A DNA stretch of 64,000 bases, from the NCBI RefSeq assembly GCF_900114345.1, contig NZ_FOZJ01000002.1, positions 62,001 through 126,000 of the forward strand, given 5' to 3'. Source of the stretch: Microbacterium sp. cf046. GTDB lineage: Bacteria; Actinomycetota; Actinomycetes; Actinomycetales; Microbacteriaceae. Numbering within the stretch: the stretch's first letter is position 1; every line of letters begins with the position of its first letter. Both the position numbers and the translations under genes were made by a program. Under the pieces are notes generated by a model that did not search any database, was not told where the DNA came from, and saw only the letters and a list, made by a program, of their open reading frames with translations. This document shows positions 42,388-50,219 of this stretch, one piece after another.

Positions 42388-43287
42388 GTGCCCGCCCACC
42401 CCACTGCAGTCCTCGGCGTCCGCCCGCGTGTCTCGGTCGGACTCGTCCCGGCACTGCTGGTGTGCCTCGCCGCTCCTGCGTTCTTCGTGGTGCGCATCGC
42501 ATGGCTCGGCTGGGTGCTGCTCGCGGCCGGGATGCTGCTGGCGTGGCTGGTGCGCTCGCGGACGGATGCCGAAGCCGACGCCGCGCGCGCCTCGATCGCC
42601 CCGCCGGCAGGCGCTTCATCGCGCACGCCGAGCCTGGTGCGCGACCTGTCGCTGATCGCACTCGGCCTGCTGATCGTCAGCTCCATCCCGCTCGCGGCGG
42701 AGCTGGACAACCTCGCATTCGTCCGGTTCTCCCTGGGTCTGGGCGGCGCCGTGGTGGCGCCCTACGTCGTGTCGCGCTTCGTCTTCCGAGACCACGCGAT
42801 CCGCTTCCCCTGGCGCGGGGGCGGGCGGTGGACCGCGTTCCAATGGAGCTGGCTGGTCGCCGTGCTCGCACTCGGCTGGCTGATCCTGCCCTTCTACTTC
42901 ATCACCTCGGGCGTCTACACGAACTGGCCGGTCGTGGACACGCCCGAGATGATCGCGCGCCTGTTCGTGGGAGTCGGCGCGGTGGGGATCTGGGACGAGC
43001 TGTTCTTCATCTGCATCGTCTTCACCCTGCTGCGGCGGCACTTCCCCGACTGGCAGGCGAACCTGCTGCAGGCCACCGTGTTCGTCTCGTTCCTGTGGGA
43101 GCTGGGGTACCAGGCATGGGGACCGCTGCTCACGATCCCATTCGCCCTCGTGCAGGCCTACATCTTCAAGCGCACGCGGTCGCTGACCTACGTCGTCACC
43201 GTGCACCTGCTTTTCGACGCCGTCGTGTTCCTGGTGCTCGTCCACGCGCACAACCCCGGGCTGCTGGACGGACTGTTCCTGGTCTGA
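42388..43287 (+). CDS. CPBP-family intramembrane protein with degenerate active site
   Basis: Membrane protein of 299 aa with about 8 hydrophobic segments. The C-terminal half fits the CPBP (CAAX protease and bacteriocin-processing) family, but the motifs are weak: WDELFFICIVF in place of EExxxR, SFLWELGYQ where FxxxH is expected, and HLLFDAVVF for the last His/Asp motif. Catalysis is therefore uncertain. GTG 42388 has GGGAG 9 nt upstream; an ATG at 42355 inside the preceding gene is an alternative. Followed by a 59-nt two-tier hairpin. Confidence 0.68.
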   Translation: MPAHPTAVLGVRPRVSVGLVPALLVCLAAPAFFVVRIAWLGWVLLAAGMLLAWLVRSRTDAEADAARASIAPPAGASSRTPSLVRDLSLIALGLLIVSSIPLAAELDNLAFVRFSLGLGGAVVAPYVVSRFVFRDHAIRFPWRGGGRWTAFQWSWLVAVLALGWLILPFYFITSGVYTNWPVVDTPEMIARLFVGVGAVGIWDELFFICIVFTLLRRHFPDWQANLLQATVFVSFLWELGYQAWGPLLTIPFALVQAYIFKRTRSLTYVVTVHLLFDAVVFLVLVHAHNPGLLDGLFLV

Positions 43288-43302
43288 GGTCCGCGCGCCG
43301 CG

Positions 43303-43361
43303 TTCATCCGTCACCTCTGCACGCGGATCGGGCGCCGCGGCGTGCACGGGTGACGGATGAA
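43303..43361 (+). terminator. Two-tier 59-nt hairpin after the CPBP gene
   Basis: Outer arms TTCATCCGTCACC (43303-43315) and GGTGACGGATGAA (43349-43361) and inner arms TGCACGC (43318-43324) and GCGTGCA (43340-43346) pair perfectly, separated by a symmetric 2x2 internal loop. It probably terminates the preceding operon and insulates the riboswitch gene. Confidence 0.65.
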
Positions 43362-43435
43362 GCGAGGATCGACCGGTGCCCAGGGGGTGCACAGGGGGGT
43401 CGGGTAGCGTGGTCCACGGATCCCGAACCGGATCC

Positions 43436-43477
43436 CCGGACGACGGATCAGTACCCGGTGAGCGACAAGACTGGCCT
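43436..43477 (+). promoter_or_regulatory. Guanidine-III riboswitch (ykkC-III)
   Basis: The segment CCGGACGA (43436-43443), then GTACCCGG (43451-43458), then GACAAGAC (43464-43471) reproduces the conserved core of the guanidine-III aptamer. The two CCGG blocks can form the pseudoknot helix, and GGATCAGT (43445-43452) pairs with ACTGGCCT (43470-43477) with one mismatch and wobbles. The SD GGAGG (43480-43484) follows directly, so guanidine binding can control ribosome access. TAGCGT (43405-43410) is a likely -10. Confidence 0.88.
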
Positions 43478-43492
43478 TTGGAGGGCAGTCCC

Positions 43493-43813
43493 GTGTCGTG
43501 GGTCATCCTTGTCGCATCCGGAATCCTCGAAGCCGTCTGGGCCACGGCCCTGGGCAAGTCCGAGGGATTCACCAAGCTCTGGCCGAGTGTGATCTTCGGC
43601 GTCTCGCTGATCGCCAGCATGGGTGGCCTGGCCTGGGCGATGCGCGACATCTCGACCGGAACCGCCTACGCCGTCTGGGTCGGGATCGGCGCGTCGCTCA
43701 CCGTGGCCTACGCCATGACCACCGGCGCCGAGCCGTTCTCGATCGTCCGGATGCTGCTCATCCTCGGCCTCGTCGGATGCGTGATCGGGCTCAAGATCGT
43801 GGGCCACGAGTAG
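43493..43813 (+). CDS. SMR-family guanidinium exporter (Gdx/SugE type)
   Basis: Four-helix small multidrug-resistance protein of 106 aa. Helix 1 SWVILVASGILEAVWATALGK contains the essential Glu followed by WATALGKS, and helix 3 GTAYAVWVGIGASLTV is the SugE/Gdx pattern. Gdx proteins export guanidinium in exchange for protons as an antiparallel dimer. The upstream guanidine-III riboswitch strongly supports this substrate. GTG 43493 has GGAGG 8 nt upstream. Frame upstream of the GTG is the riboswitch, not protein. Confidence 0.92.
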   Translation: MSWVILVASGILEAVWATALGKSEGFTKLWPSVIFGVSLIASMGGLAWAMRDISTGTAYAVWVGIGASLTVAYAMTTGAEPFSIVRMLLILGLVGCVIGLKIVGHE

Positions 43814-43844
43814 GCCTGCGCGCGCTCGGATTCTTCACCTTCAT

Positions 43845-43873
43845 GTTCACATTGAGGTGACTTCGGAGTGAAC
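43845..43873. promoter_or_regulatory. Inverted repeat upstream of the candidate small RNA promoter
   Basis: GTTCAC (43845-43850) and GTGAAC (43868-43873) form an inverted repeat directly upstream of a -35 at 43876. A second pair TCACCT/AGGTGA overlaps it (43835-43860). This may be an operator or the terminator region of the exporter gene. Confidence 0.3.
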
Positions 43874-43875
43874 TC

Positions 43876-43903
43876 TTGACGACGGTTCGGCGATGAGTAT
43901 CTT
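43876..43903 (+). promoter_or_regulatory. Strong promoter of the candidate small RNA
   Basis: -35 TTGACG (43876-43881), 16-nt spacer, -10 TATCTT (43898-43903). No start codon with a sensible ORF follows; the frame opened by the ATG at 43914 runs without a stop through the hairpin and the tRNA. Confidence 0.6.
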
Positions 43904-43910
43904 TGGTCTT

Positions 43911-44015
43911 GCAGATGGAAAACGGAAACGAAACGGACCCGCAAGGGAACGGGAAACGGGAACCGAAGTTCGCAGATGATCGGCCCGGGGCTTCGGCTCC
44001 GGGCCGATCTTCATT
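43911..44015 (+). ncRNA. Candidate small RNA, about 105 nt
   Basis: Predicted from a strong promoter (43876-43903) and an exceptionally stable terminal hairpin (43978-44009). The body 43914-43977 is purine-rich and nearly free of T, with repeats of GGAAAC/AACGG type, so it would be single-stranded. No protein-coding sense is visible and the composition is unlike the flanks. It could be a regulatory RNA acting on pyrimidine-rich targets; identity to a known RNA family is not recognised. Confidence 0.5.
43978..44009 (+). terminator. 14-bp hairpin with UUCG tetraloop
   Basis: GATCGGCCCGGGGC (43978-43991) pairs with GCTCCGGGCCGATC (43996-44009) with one G-U pair, closed by the tetraloop TTCG. 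TTCATT follows, a weak T-tract. Likely the 3' end of the candidate small RNA. Confidence 0.65.
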
Positions 44016-44029
44016 GTGCCCGGGAAACG

Positions 44030-44060
44030 AAGAAATCCCAGGTCATCCCTGGGATTTCTT
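44030..44060 (-). terminator. tRNA-Arg transcript terminator
   Basis: Perfect 13-bp stem AAGAAATCCCAGG (44030-44042) / CCTGGGATTTCTT (44048-44060), loop of 5 nt, located 4 bp past the 3' end of the tRNA on the minus strand. Confidence 0.8.
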
Positions 44061-44064
44061 ACAG

Positions 44065-44137
44065 TGCCCCCGACTGGAATCGAACCAGCGACCTTTGGTA
44101 CCGGAAACCAACGCTCTATCCCCTGAGCTACGGAGGC
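44065..44137 (-). tRNA. tRNA-Arg (anticodon CCG)
   Basis: 73-nt tRNA on the minus strand. Acceptor GCCTCCG pairs with CGGGGGC, the D-arm is GCTCAGGGGATAGAGC, the anticodon arm TTGGT-TTCCGGT-ACCAA gives anticodon CCG reading CGG codons, and the T-arm contains GGTTCGATTCC. CCA is not encoded. The CGG codon is common in this genome. No integrase or attachment-site remnant is seen beside it. Confidence 0.95.
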
Positions 44138-44181
44138 GTACCGATCGAGGTTATCACCAGCCTCGCACCTGTCCGTTCCCG

Positions 44182-45018
44182 TCAGGGGCCGGTCAGGTCC
44201 TCGTCGTGGGGCGCGTCCGCGATGACATCCGTCTCGCCGCTGATGGCGGACAACGCCTCCGCGAGCCGCGTCGCGAGATACGCGTGCCCGTTCGTCGAGG
44301 GGTGGTCTCGCCCGATGCCCGTGTCGATGACCTCGGCGTAGTTGTCGGTCGTGATCCACTCCTGAGCGATCGGCGAGATGTACCACCAACCGCGGGCGGC
44401 CGCGAGTTCCGCGAGGTCGGCATCGATGCGCACCGTGGCCTTCTCGACCGGCAGCACCTGAGGCGCCGGACCGAGCACGACGATCGTCGCATCCGGATAC
44501 AAGGCGGCCAAGGCGTCCCACGCCGAGGTGACGGCATCCCGATAGCCGGCCGCCGGCAGCCGCCGGTCGTTGATCGACCCTTCGATGATCACGAGGTCGG
44601 GATCCATGGTCGGGTCGAGCGCTGCGATGCGCTCGCCGAACGAGCCGCCGTCCAGTCCGGGCTTGAGGTAGCCGCTGCCGCGGACGCCGTCGACGATCGT
44701 CTCCCAGCCGAGCTGCTCGCCGATCAGGTACGCATAGCCGAGGGTCGGCAGGGTCGCCGCCGAGCCGTAGGTCCACGAGTCGCCGAAGATCAGCACACGA
44801 GGCTGCTCGGGCAGGGTCAGGGCAGCGGGCGCCACGGCGACCGCCACCGGCTCCTGTCCCGTGGCCACGACGGCACTCGGTTCCGGCGCCCAGGGGCGCA
44901 GTGCGGCGACCGCGCACACCGCCGCGATCGCGAGCGCCGCGACGGCGAAGGGCCACAGCCGACGCGCTCTTCGCGCGCGCGATGAGCGCGTCGCGGAGGC
45001 GGTGTTCGGCGTGGTCAC
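44182..45018 (-). CDS. SGNH/GDSL-type hydrolase, membrane-anchored
   Basis: Esterase-like protein of 278 aa. A basic N-terminus (RRARRLWPF) is followed by one transmembrane helix (about residues 22-41), so the catalytic part is outside the cell. Block I IFGDSWTYGSA carries the Ser, block III EGSINDRRLP the Asn, and DHPSTNGHAYL the Asp/His pair. Relatives deacetylate polysaccharides or lipids. GTG start with TACCCT (45025-45030, minus strand) 6 nt upstream. Diverges from the transglutaminase-like gene over 183 bp in which I see nothing else. Confidence 0.83.
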   Translation of the reverse strand: MTTPNTASATRSSRARRARRLWPFAVAALAIAAVCAVAALRPWAPEPSAVVATGQEPVAVAVAPAALTLPEQPRVLIFGDSWTYGSAATLPTLGYAYLIGEQLGWETIVDGVRGSGYLKPGLDGGSFGERIAALDPTMDPDLVIIEGSINDRRLPAAGYRDAVTSAWDALAALYPDATIVVLGPAPQVLPVEKATVRIDADLAELAAARGWWYISPIAQEWITTDNYAEVIDTGIGRDHPSTNGHAYLATRLAEALSAISGETDVIADAPHDEDLTGP

Positions 45019-45201
45019 CTAGCGAGGGTAAACGATGATCCGTCGTCCGCCGAATACGGACGCCATCGAGCGGCGAGACCGCCTGCCGGGGCCGGGGAAT
45101 GCGCCGCCGAAACGGGGTCTCCACGCTCTTCGCGGGCGGCCGGATCAGCCGACTTCGCGGTTGCGTGCGAAGCACCCGATCGGGCGTGCGAGGATACTTC
45201 G

Positions 45202-46071
45202 GTGCAACGCGTCGTGACCGCCGAACTGGACCTCGAGCTGGGGTCGTCCGTCGACCTCATTTTCCAGGTCGCGGCGGCCCAGCATGTGCCCATCGTGAGC
45301 GAGGAATTGACCTTCACCCAGGGCGAGCGCGTGTACACGCCGACTGAGATCGTCGACCAGTCCGGCAGTCGCCTGCACCGCCTCACCGGCGAGGCCGGCC
45401 GACTCGAGGTGAGATACGAGGCGACCGTCGACGGGCAGACCACGAGCGGTCGCACGAGCGATCTCGAGGCGATCACCTATCTGCGTCCGAGCCGCTACTG
45501 CCAGTCCGACGAGGTGTTCGGGCAGGCGCGGCGCCAATTCAAGGGGCTGCAGGGTCACGATCTGATCGCGGCGGTTTCGGAGTTCGTCGCGACCAGCACC
45601 ACCTACACCCCGGGCCTCAGTCAGGGGACCGACTCCGCCGTCACGACCCTGATGACCGGCCAGGGCGTCTGTCGCGACTACGCGCACGTGGTGATCTCGC
45701 TGCTGCGGGCGATGGACATGCCGGCCCGCTACGCCGCCTGCTACGCACCCGGCCTGCAGCCGATGGACTTCCACGCGGTCGCCGAGGCGTACCACGACGG
45801 CGCGTGGTACGTGATCGACGCAACCCGCCTCGCGAACCGCCGGTCGCTCGTGCGCATCGCCACGGGACGGGATGCTGCGGACTGCGCGTTCCTGAGCTAC
45901 CACGGCGGCCACGTCGGCCTCGCCCACATGCGCGTCGACGCCTGGGTCATGCCCGAGTCCGCCTCGGAGGACGGGCTCGAAGGGGACGGGCGTCCCGGTG
46001 CGCTCGAGCGCGTGTCGACGGACTCCGATCTGTCCGCCGACGACTTCACCGCACTCATCCAGCTGGCGTAG
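45202..46071 (+). CDS. Transglutaminase-like domain protein
   Basis: Protein of 289 aa with a beta-rich N-terminal part and a transglutaminase core. The Cys is in TGQGVCRDYAHVV near residue 155, the His in DFHAVAEAYHDGAWYVIDATRLANR, which also gives the Asp. All three catalytic residues are present. This architecture (bacterial transglutaminase-like, often linked to peptide cleavage or ligation) usually acts in the cytoplasm; no signal peptide is seen. GTG start; a GATACT-like element is nearby but spacing does not fit the other leaderless genes. Confidence 0.82.
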   Translation: MQRVVTAELDLELGSSVDLIFQVAAAQHVPIVSEELTFTQGERVYTPTEIVDQSGSRLHRLTGEAGRLEVRYEATVDGQTTSGRTSDLEAITYLRPSRYCQSDEVFGQARRQFKGLQGHDLIAAVSEFVATSTTYTPGLSQGTDSAVTTLMTGQGVCRDYAHVVISLLRAMDMPARYAACYAPGLQPMDFHAVAEAYHDGAWYVIDATRLANRRSLVRIATGRDAADCAFLSYHGGHVGLAHMRVDAWVMPESASEDGLEGDGRPGALERVSTDSDLSADDFTALIQLA

Positions 46072-46117
46072 GCCTGCGCCCGGGGCGGCCGTCGCGGAAA
46101 CGTAGACTGGTGCGGCC

Positions 46118-47785
46118 ATGAATCCCGAAGAACTCGCCGCCGCTCTGCTCGCCGTCGTCACCCCGATCGCCGAGGGTCGACGCGAGGGATCGACGGCAGG
46201 GCTCACGGCATCCGATTTCACCGTCGATCGCCCCAAGAACCGCGATCACGGAGACTGGGCGTCCAACGCCGCGCTCAAGCTCGCGAAGGCGGTCGGGGCG
46301 AACCCGCGGGAGCTCGCCGCCGAGATCGCCGCCGACCTCACCCGGACGCCGGGCATCGCGAGCGTCGAGGTCGCAGGTCCCGGCTTCATCAACATCCGGC
46401 TGGATGCCGCAGCCGCGGGTCTGCTCGCCAAGACGATCGTCGATTCCGGCGCGGCATTCGGGACGAACGACTCCCAGCGCGGGAACACGATCAACGTCGA
46501 GTTCGTCAGCGCGAACCCGACCGGTCCGCTGCACATCGGGCACACGCGCTGGGCGGCGCTGGGCGACTCGATCGCGCGGCTGCTGCTGGCCAGCGGCGCG
46601 ACCGTGGCGCGCGAGTTCTACATCAACGACGCCGGCGCCCAGATGGAGCGGTTCGGCCAGTCCGTGCTCGCCGCGGTCAAGGGCGAGCCCACACCCGACG
46701 GCGGCTACGCCGGCTCGTATATCGACGATCTCGCCCGGCGGGTGATCGAGGCGCGGCCCGACCTTCTGGAACAGGACGCCGACCAGCAGGCCGCGCTCGC
46801 CCGCGATCTGGCCTACGACTTCCAGCTGGGCGAACTGCAGGCGTCGCTGGCGAAGTTCCACGTCCACTTCGATGTGTGGTTCTCCGAGCGCACGCTCCAC
46901 GCGGCGGGCTCGTCCGGCGAGCCGAGCCTCGTGGACGAGGCCGTCGATCGTCTGCGGGCGCAGGGACACGTCTTCGACGAAGAGGGTGCCGTCTGGGTGC
47001 GCACCACCGACTTCGGCGACGATAAGGACCGTGTGATCCGGCGCTCGAACGGCGAGTACACGTACTTCGCCGCGGACGCGGCCTACTACCTCAACAAGGG
47101 CGACCGGGGCTTCGCGCACAAGATCTACCTTCTCGGCGCCGACCACCACGGCTACGTGCACCGACTGAAGGCGCTGGCCGGCGCGGCCGGAGACGACCCC
47201 GAGAAGGACATCGAGGTCCTGATCGGGCAGCTCGTCTCGATCAACGGGGCGCGGCTGTCCAAGCGCGCAGGCAACATCATCGAGATGGACGATCTGCGCG
47301 AGTGGCTCGGCGCCGACGCCCTGCGCTACTCACTCGCGCGGTATCCCGCCGACTCCCCGCTCACGCTCGATCCCGAGCTGCTGCGCAAGCGGACGAACGA
47401 CAACCCGGTGTTCTACGTGCAGTACGCGCACGCCCGCACGCACAACGTCGCGCGCAACGCGGCGGCATCCGGTGTCGACCGCAGCGAGTTCGCCCCCGAG
47501 CTGCTGGACCACGAGACCGAGTCCGCACTGCTCGGCGCACTGCAGGAGTTCCCGCGCATCGTCGGCTTCGCCGCCGAAGTCCGCGAGCCGCATCGCGTCG
47601 CGCGCTACCTGGAAGAGCTCGCGGGGCTGTATCACCGCTGGTACGACAACTGCCGGGTGATCCCGCTCGGCGATGAGCCCGTGGGCAGTGTGCATCGAAC
47701 GCGTCTGTGGCTCAACGATGCCACCGGCCAGGTGCTGCGCAACGGGCTCGACCTCCTCGGCGTCGATGCGCCCGAACGGATGTAG
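46118..47785 (+). CDS. argS: Arginyl-tRNA synthetase
   Basis: Class I aminoacyl-tRNA synthetase of 555 aa. It has the N-terminal tRNA-binding Add-1 domain, the HIGH motif in NPTGPLHIGHTRWAALGDS near residue 133, the KMSKS-equivalent NGARLSKRAGNIIEMDDL and a C-terminal DALR anticodon-binding domain (VFYVQYAHARTHNV onward, ending GVDAPERM). Length is normal. TAGACT (46103-46108) lies 9 nt before the ATG. It heads the conserved actinobacterial argS-lysA-hom-thr-rho block. Confidence 0.97.
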   Translation: MNPEELAAALLAVVTPIAEGRREGSTAGLTASDFTVDRPKNRDHGDWASNAALKLAKAVGANPRELAAEIAADLTRTPGIASVEVAGPGFINIRLDAAAAGLLAKTIVDSGAAFGTNDSQRGNTINVEFVSANPTGPLHIGHTRWAALGDSIARLLLASGATVAREFYINDAGAQMERFGQSVLAAVKGEPTPDGGYAGSYIDDLARRVIEARPDLLEQDADQQAALARDLAYDFQLGELQASLAKFHVHFDVWFSERTLHAAGSSGEPSLVDEAVDRLRAQGHVFDEEGAVWVRTTDFGDDKDRVIRRSNGEYTYFAADAAYYLNKGDRGFAHKIYLLGADHHGYVHRLKALAGAAGDDPEKDIEVLIGQLVSINGARLSKRAGNIIEMDDLREWLGADALRYSLARYPADSPLTLDPELLRKRTNDNPVFYVQYAHARTHNVARNAAASGVDRSEFAPELLDHETESALLGALQEFPRIVGFAAEVREPHRVARYLEELAGLYHRWYDNCRVIPLGDEPVGSVHRTRLWLNDATGQVLRNGLDLLGVDAPERM

Positions 47786-47791
47786 GCAGAG

Positions 47792-48616
47792 ATGACCACC
47801 GGCGACACGCAACCGACGCAGCCCCTTCCTCCCGTGTGGACGCAGGGCGATCCGGAGCCGAAGAAGCGCCGCCGCGCGTGGCCGTGGCTCCTCGCGCTCG
47901 TCATCGTCGTGGGGCTCGCGATCGCGGCGTGGTTCGCGGGGGAGTGGATCGCCAGGGACATCGTGACCAAGACGATCCGCGATCAGGTGGTCACCCAGCT
48001 CTCGCTGCCCGCCGACCAGCAGATCGACGTGGTGGTCGCGGGCGCCGTGCTTCCCCAGCTGATCAAGGGCAGTCTCGACGATGTCACCGTCTCCTCCGAT
48101 GACGTCGCCCTCGAGGCGTTCGTCGGCGATGTCACGATCCACGCACAGGACATCGCGATCCGCGGCGAGTCCACCGGCGGCACGGCCACCGCGACCGTCG
48201 TGCTCGACCAGGAGCAGCTGCGCACGCTGCTGTCCACGATCGAGAGCTTCCCGACCGACTCCGTCGGGCTCGCCGAGCCGAACGTGACCATGACGACCGA
48301 GCTCAGCCTCTTCGGCATCACACTGCCGATCGGCGTCGCCCTCACCCCGAGCGCGGCGGAGGGCGACATCGTCCTGACCCCCGCGGCACTGCAGCTGGCG
48401 GGCAGCGACATCTCGGTCGATGCGCTCAAGAACCAGTTCGGCGGCGTGGCCGATGCCGTGCTGCGCGACTGGACGATCTGCATCGCGCAGTACATCCCTG
48501 CAGGGGTGGAGCTGACCGGCATCGCCGTCACCGGCGAAGAGGTCGTCGCAGAGCTGGACATCGACCCGGCGATCGTCAATGACACGTCGTTGCAGGAGAC
48601 GGGCGTGTGCGAGTGA
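47792..48616 (+). CDS. DUF2993 (LmeA-like) membrane protein
   Basis: Protein of 274 aa: cytoplasmic Pro-rich N-terminus, basic KKRRRAWPW, one transmembrane helix (about 28-48), then an extracytoplasmic beta-rich domain matching DUF2993. In mycobacteria the LmeA member binds phospholipids and supports lipomannan maturation; a lipid-handling role here is inference. Two Cys (TICIAQY and TGVCE at the C-terminus) may pair. Starts 6 bp after argS, likely co-transcribed. The family is frequent in actinobacterial envelopes. Confidence 0.75.
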   Translation: MTTGDTQPTQPLPPVWTQGDPEPKKRRRAWPWLLALVIVVGLAIAAWFAGEWIARDIVTKTIRDQVVTQLSLPADQQIDVVVAGAVLPQLIKGSLDDVTVSSDDVALEAFVGDVTIHAQDIAIRGESTGGTATATVVLDQEQLRTLLSTIESFPTDSVGLAEPNVTMTTELSLFGITLPIGVALTPSAAEGDIVLTPAALQLAGSDISVDALKNQFGGVADAVLRDWTICIAQYIPAGVELTGIAVTGEEVVAELDIDPAIVNDTSLQETGVCE

Positions 48617-48770
48617 CCGGCGTCATGGAAGCCGATCACGGCATATGGCGTGCCCTAGACTTCTGAGAACCGCCCGGCGCGTGAGTCCACCGCTGCCGCG
48701 GCACCCCCGCTGAGAACGGGTCCCGCCCGCAGCAGTCGCGCCGAAGCCTCCTTTCCACGATTGGTCCGAG

Positions 48771-50219
48771 TTGTCCGTCTCCCCCTCGCCCACGCCGGAA
48801 TGGCTCCTGCCGCCGGACGACGCGAACGCGCTCGCAGCCGGCGTGTGGCCGGCATCCGCTCGTCGCGACGACGAGGGCGTGCTCCACATCGCGGGCGTGT
48901 CGGCGACGCAGCTGCGGCATCGGTTCGGGACTCCGCTGTACGTCGTGGACGAGGCGGAGGTGCGCGCGCACGCGCAGCGCACGCTGGCGGCATTCCGCTC
49001 GGCGGTCGAGCCGCACGGCGTGCAGGCGCGCGTGTATTACGCGGGCAAGGCCTTCCTGTGCTCGGAGGTCGTCCGATGGGTCACCGCCGAGGGCATGGCG
49101 CTCGACGTGTGCTCCGGAGGCGAGCTCGCGCTCGCGCTGGCAGCGGGCGCCGACCCGGCGCGGCTCGGATTCCACGGCAACAACAAGAGCGTCGTCGAAC
49201 TCGAGAACGCAGTCGACGTGGGCGTCGGCTCGATCGTGATCGACAGCTGGATGGAGCTGGACCGCCTCACGGGGATCGTCCAGCGCGGAAGCCGGACCCA
49301 GGCGGTGCTCGTGCGCGTCAACAGCGGCGTTCACGCAGAGACGCACGAGTTCCTCGCGACGGCCCACGAAGACCAGAAGTTCGGCTTCACGCTCGATGAG
49401 GCTCCCGATGTCGTCGCCCGCATCCGCGAGACCGCGGGACTCTTCTTCGTCGGGCTGCACTGCCACATCGGCTCGCAGATCTTCGGGACCGCAGGATTCC
49501 AGGAGTCCGCGGCGCGCATCGTCGAGGTGCACGCCGCGCTGCTGTCCGGCGGCGACATCCCGGTCCTCAACCTCGGCGGCGGATTCGGCATCGCCTACAC
49601 CTCCGCCGACGACCCGACCCCGATCGAAGCCCTCGCGACCGGCATCGTCGAGGCCGTCGCCCGCGAGTGCGAGCTGCGCAGCATCCCGATGCCGAACCTC
49701 GCTTTCGAGCCGGGGCGCGCGATCGTCGGCCAGGCGGGCGTGACGCTGTACGAGGTGGGCACGACGAAGGCGGTCGAGATCGGCGACGGCGATCGGCGCC
49801 TGTACGTGAGCGTGGACGGCGGCATGAGCGACAACGCCAGGCCGGCCCTGTACGGTGCGGACTTCTCGGCGCGGATCGCGTCCCGCGTGAGCGACGAGCC
49901 GCCCGCGCTGGTGCGCGTGGTCGGCAAGCACTGCGAATCGGGTGACATCGTCGTGGATGCCGACTACCTTCCGGGTGACGTCTTCGCCGGCGACCTGCTC
50001 GCCGTCCCCGCGACCGGCGCCTACTGCTTCTCGCTCGCGAGCAACTACAACTACGTGCCCCGCCCGCCGGTCGTCGCCGTGCACGACGGAGTGGCCCGGG
50101 TGATCGTGCGCGCCGTGACCATCGACGACCTCCTGGCGCACGATGCCGGTCTGGATGCCGAACCGAGCACGCCGGGCGAGGGAGATCGCTTCGAGACGAC
50201 CGAGGGAGCCGCCGGATGA
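48771..50219 (+). CDS. lysA: Diaminopimelate decarboxylase
   Basis: PLP enzyme of 482 aa making L-lysine from meso-diaminopimelate. YYAGKAFLC holds the PLP lysine near residue 90, followed by LHCHIGSQIF, LNLGGGFGIAY, EPGRAIVGQAG, the substrate motif DGGMSDNARPALY, and GKHCESGDIV with the active Cys. The start is TTG (48771), since no in-frame ATG or GTG precedes the conserved N-terminus; GGTCCGAG upstream is a weak SD. A promoter-like TAGACT (48655-48660) would give a leader of about 105 nt. Stop overlaps the hom start (ATGA). Confidence 0.95.
   Translation: MSVSPSPTPEWLLPPDDANALAAGVWPASARRDDEGVLHIAGVSATQLRHRFGTPLYVVDEAEVRAHAQRTLAAFRSAVEPHGVQARVYYAGKAFLCSEVVRWVTAEGMALDVCSGGELALALAAGADPARLGFHGNNKSVVELENAVDVGVGSIVIDSWMELDRLTGIVQRGSRTQAVLVRVNSGVHAETHEFLATAHEDQKFGFTLDEAPDVVARIRETAGLFFVGLHCHIGSQIFGTAGFQESAARIVEVHAALLSGGDIPVLNLGGGFGIAYTSADDPTPIEALATGIVEAVARECELRSIPMPNLAFEPGRAIVGQAGVTLYEVGTTKAVEIGDGDRRLYVSVDGGMSDNARPALYGADFSARIASRVSDEPPALVRVVGKHCESGDIVVDADYLPGDVFAGDLLAVPATGAYCFSLASNYNYVPRPPVVAVHDGVARVIVRAVTIDDLLAHDAGLDAEPSTPGEGDRFETTEGAAG

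Noticed and set aside
43288..43492. Guanidine-I or guanidine-II riboswitch ahead of the SMR gene
   Set aside because: The long ykkC-I consensus and the paired ACGR-loop hairpins of class II are absent; the blocks match class III.
44065..44137. tRNA-Arg as an integration site of a mobile element
   Set aside because: No duplicated tRNA 3' end, integrase or foreign-looking gene block on either side.
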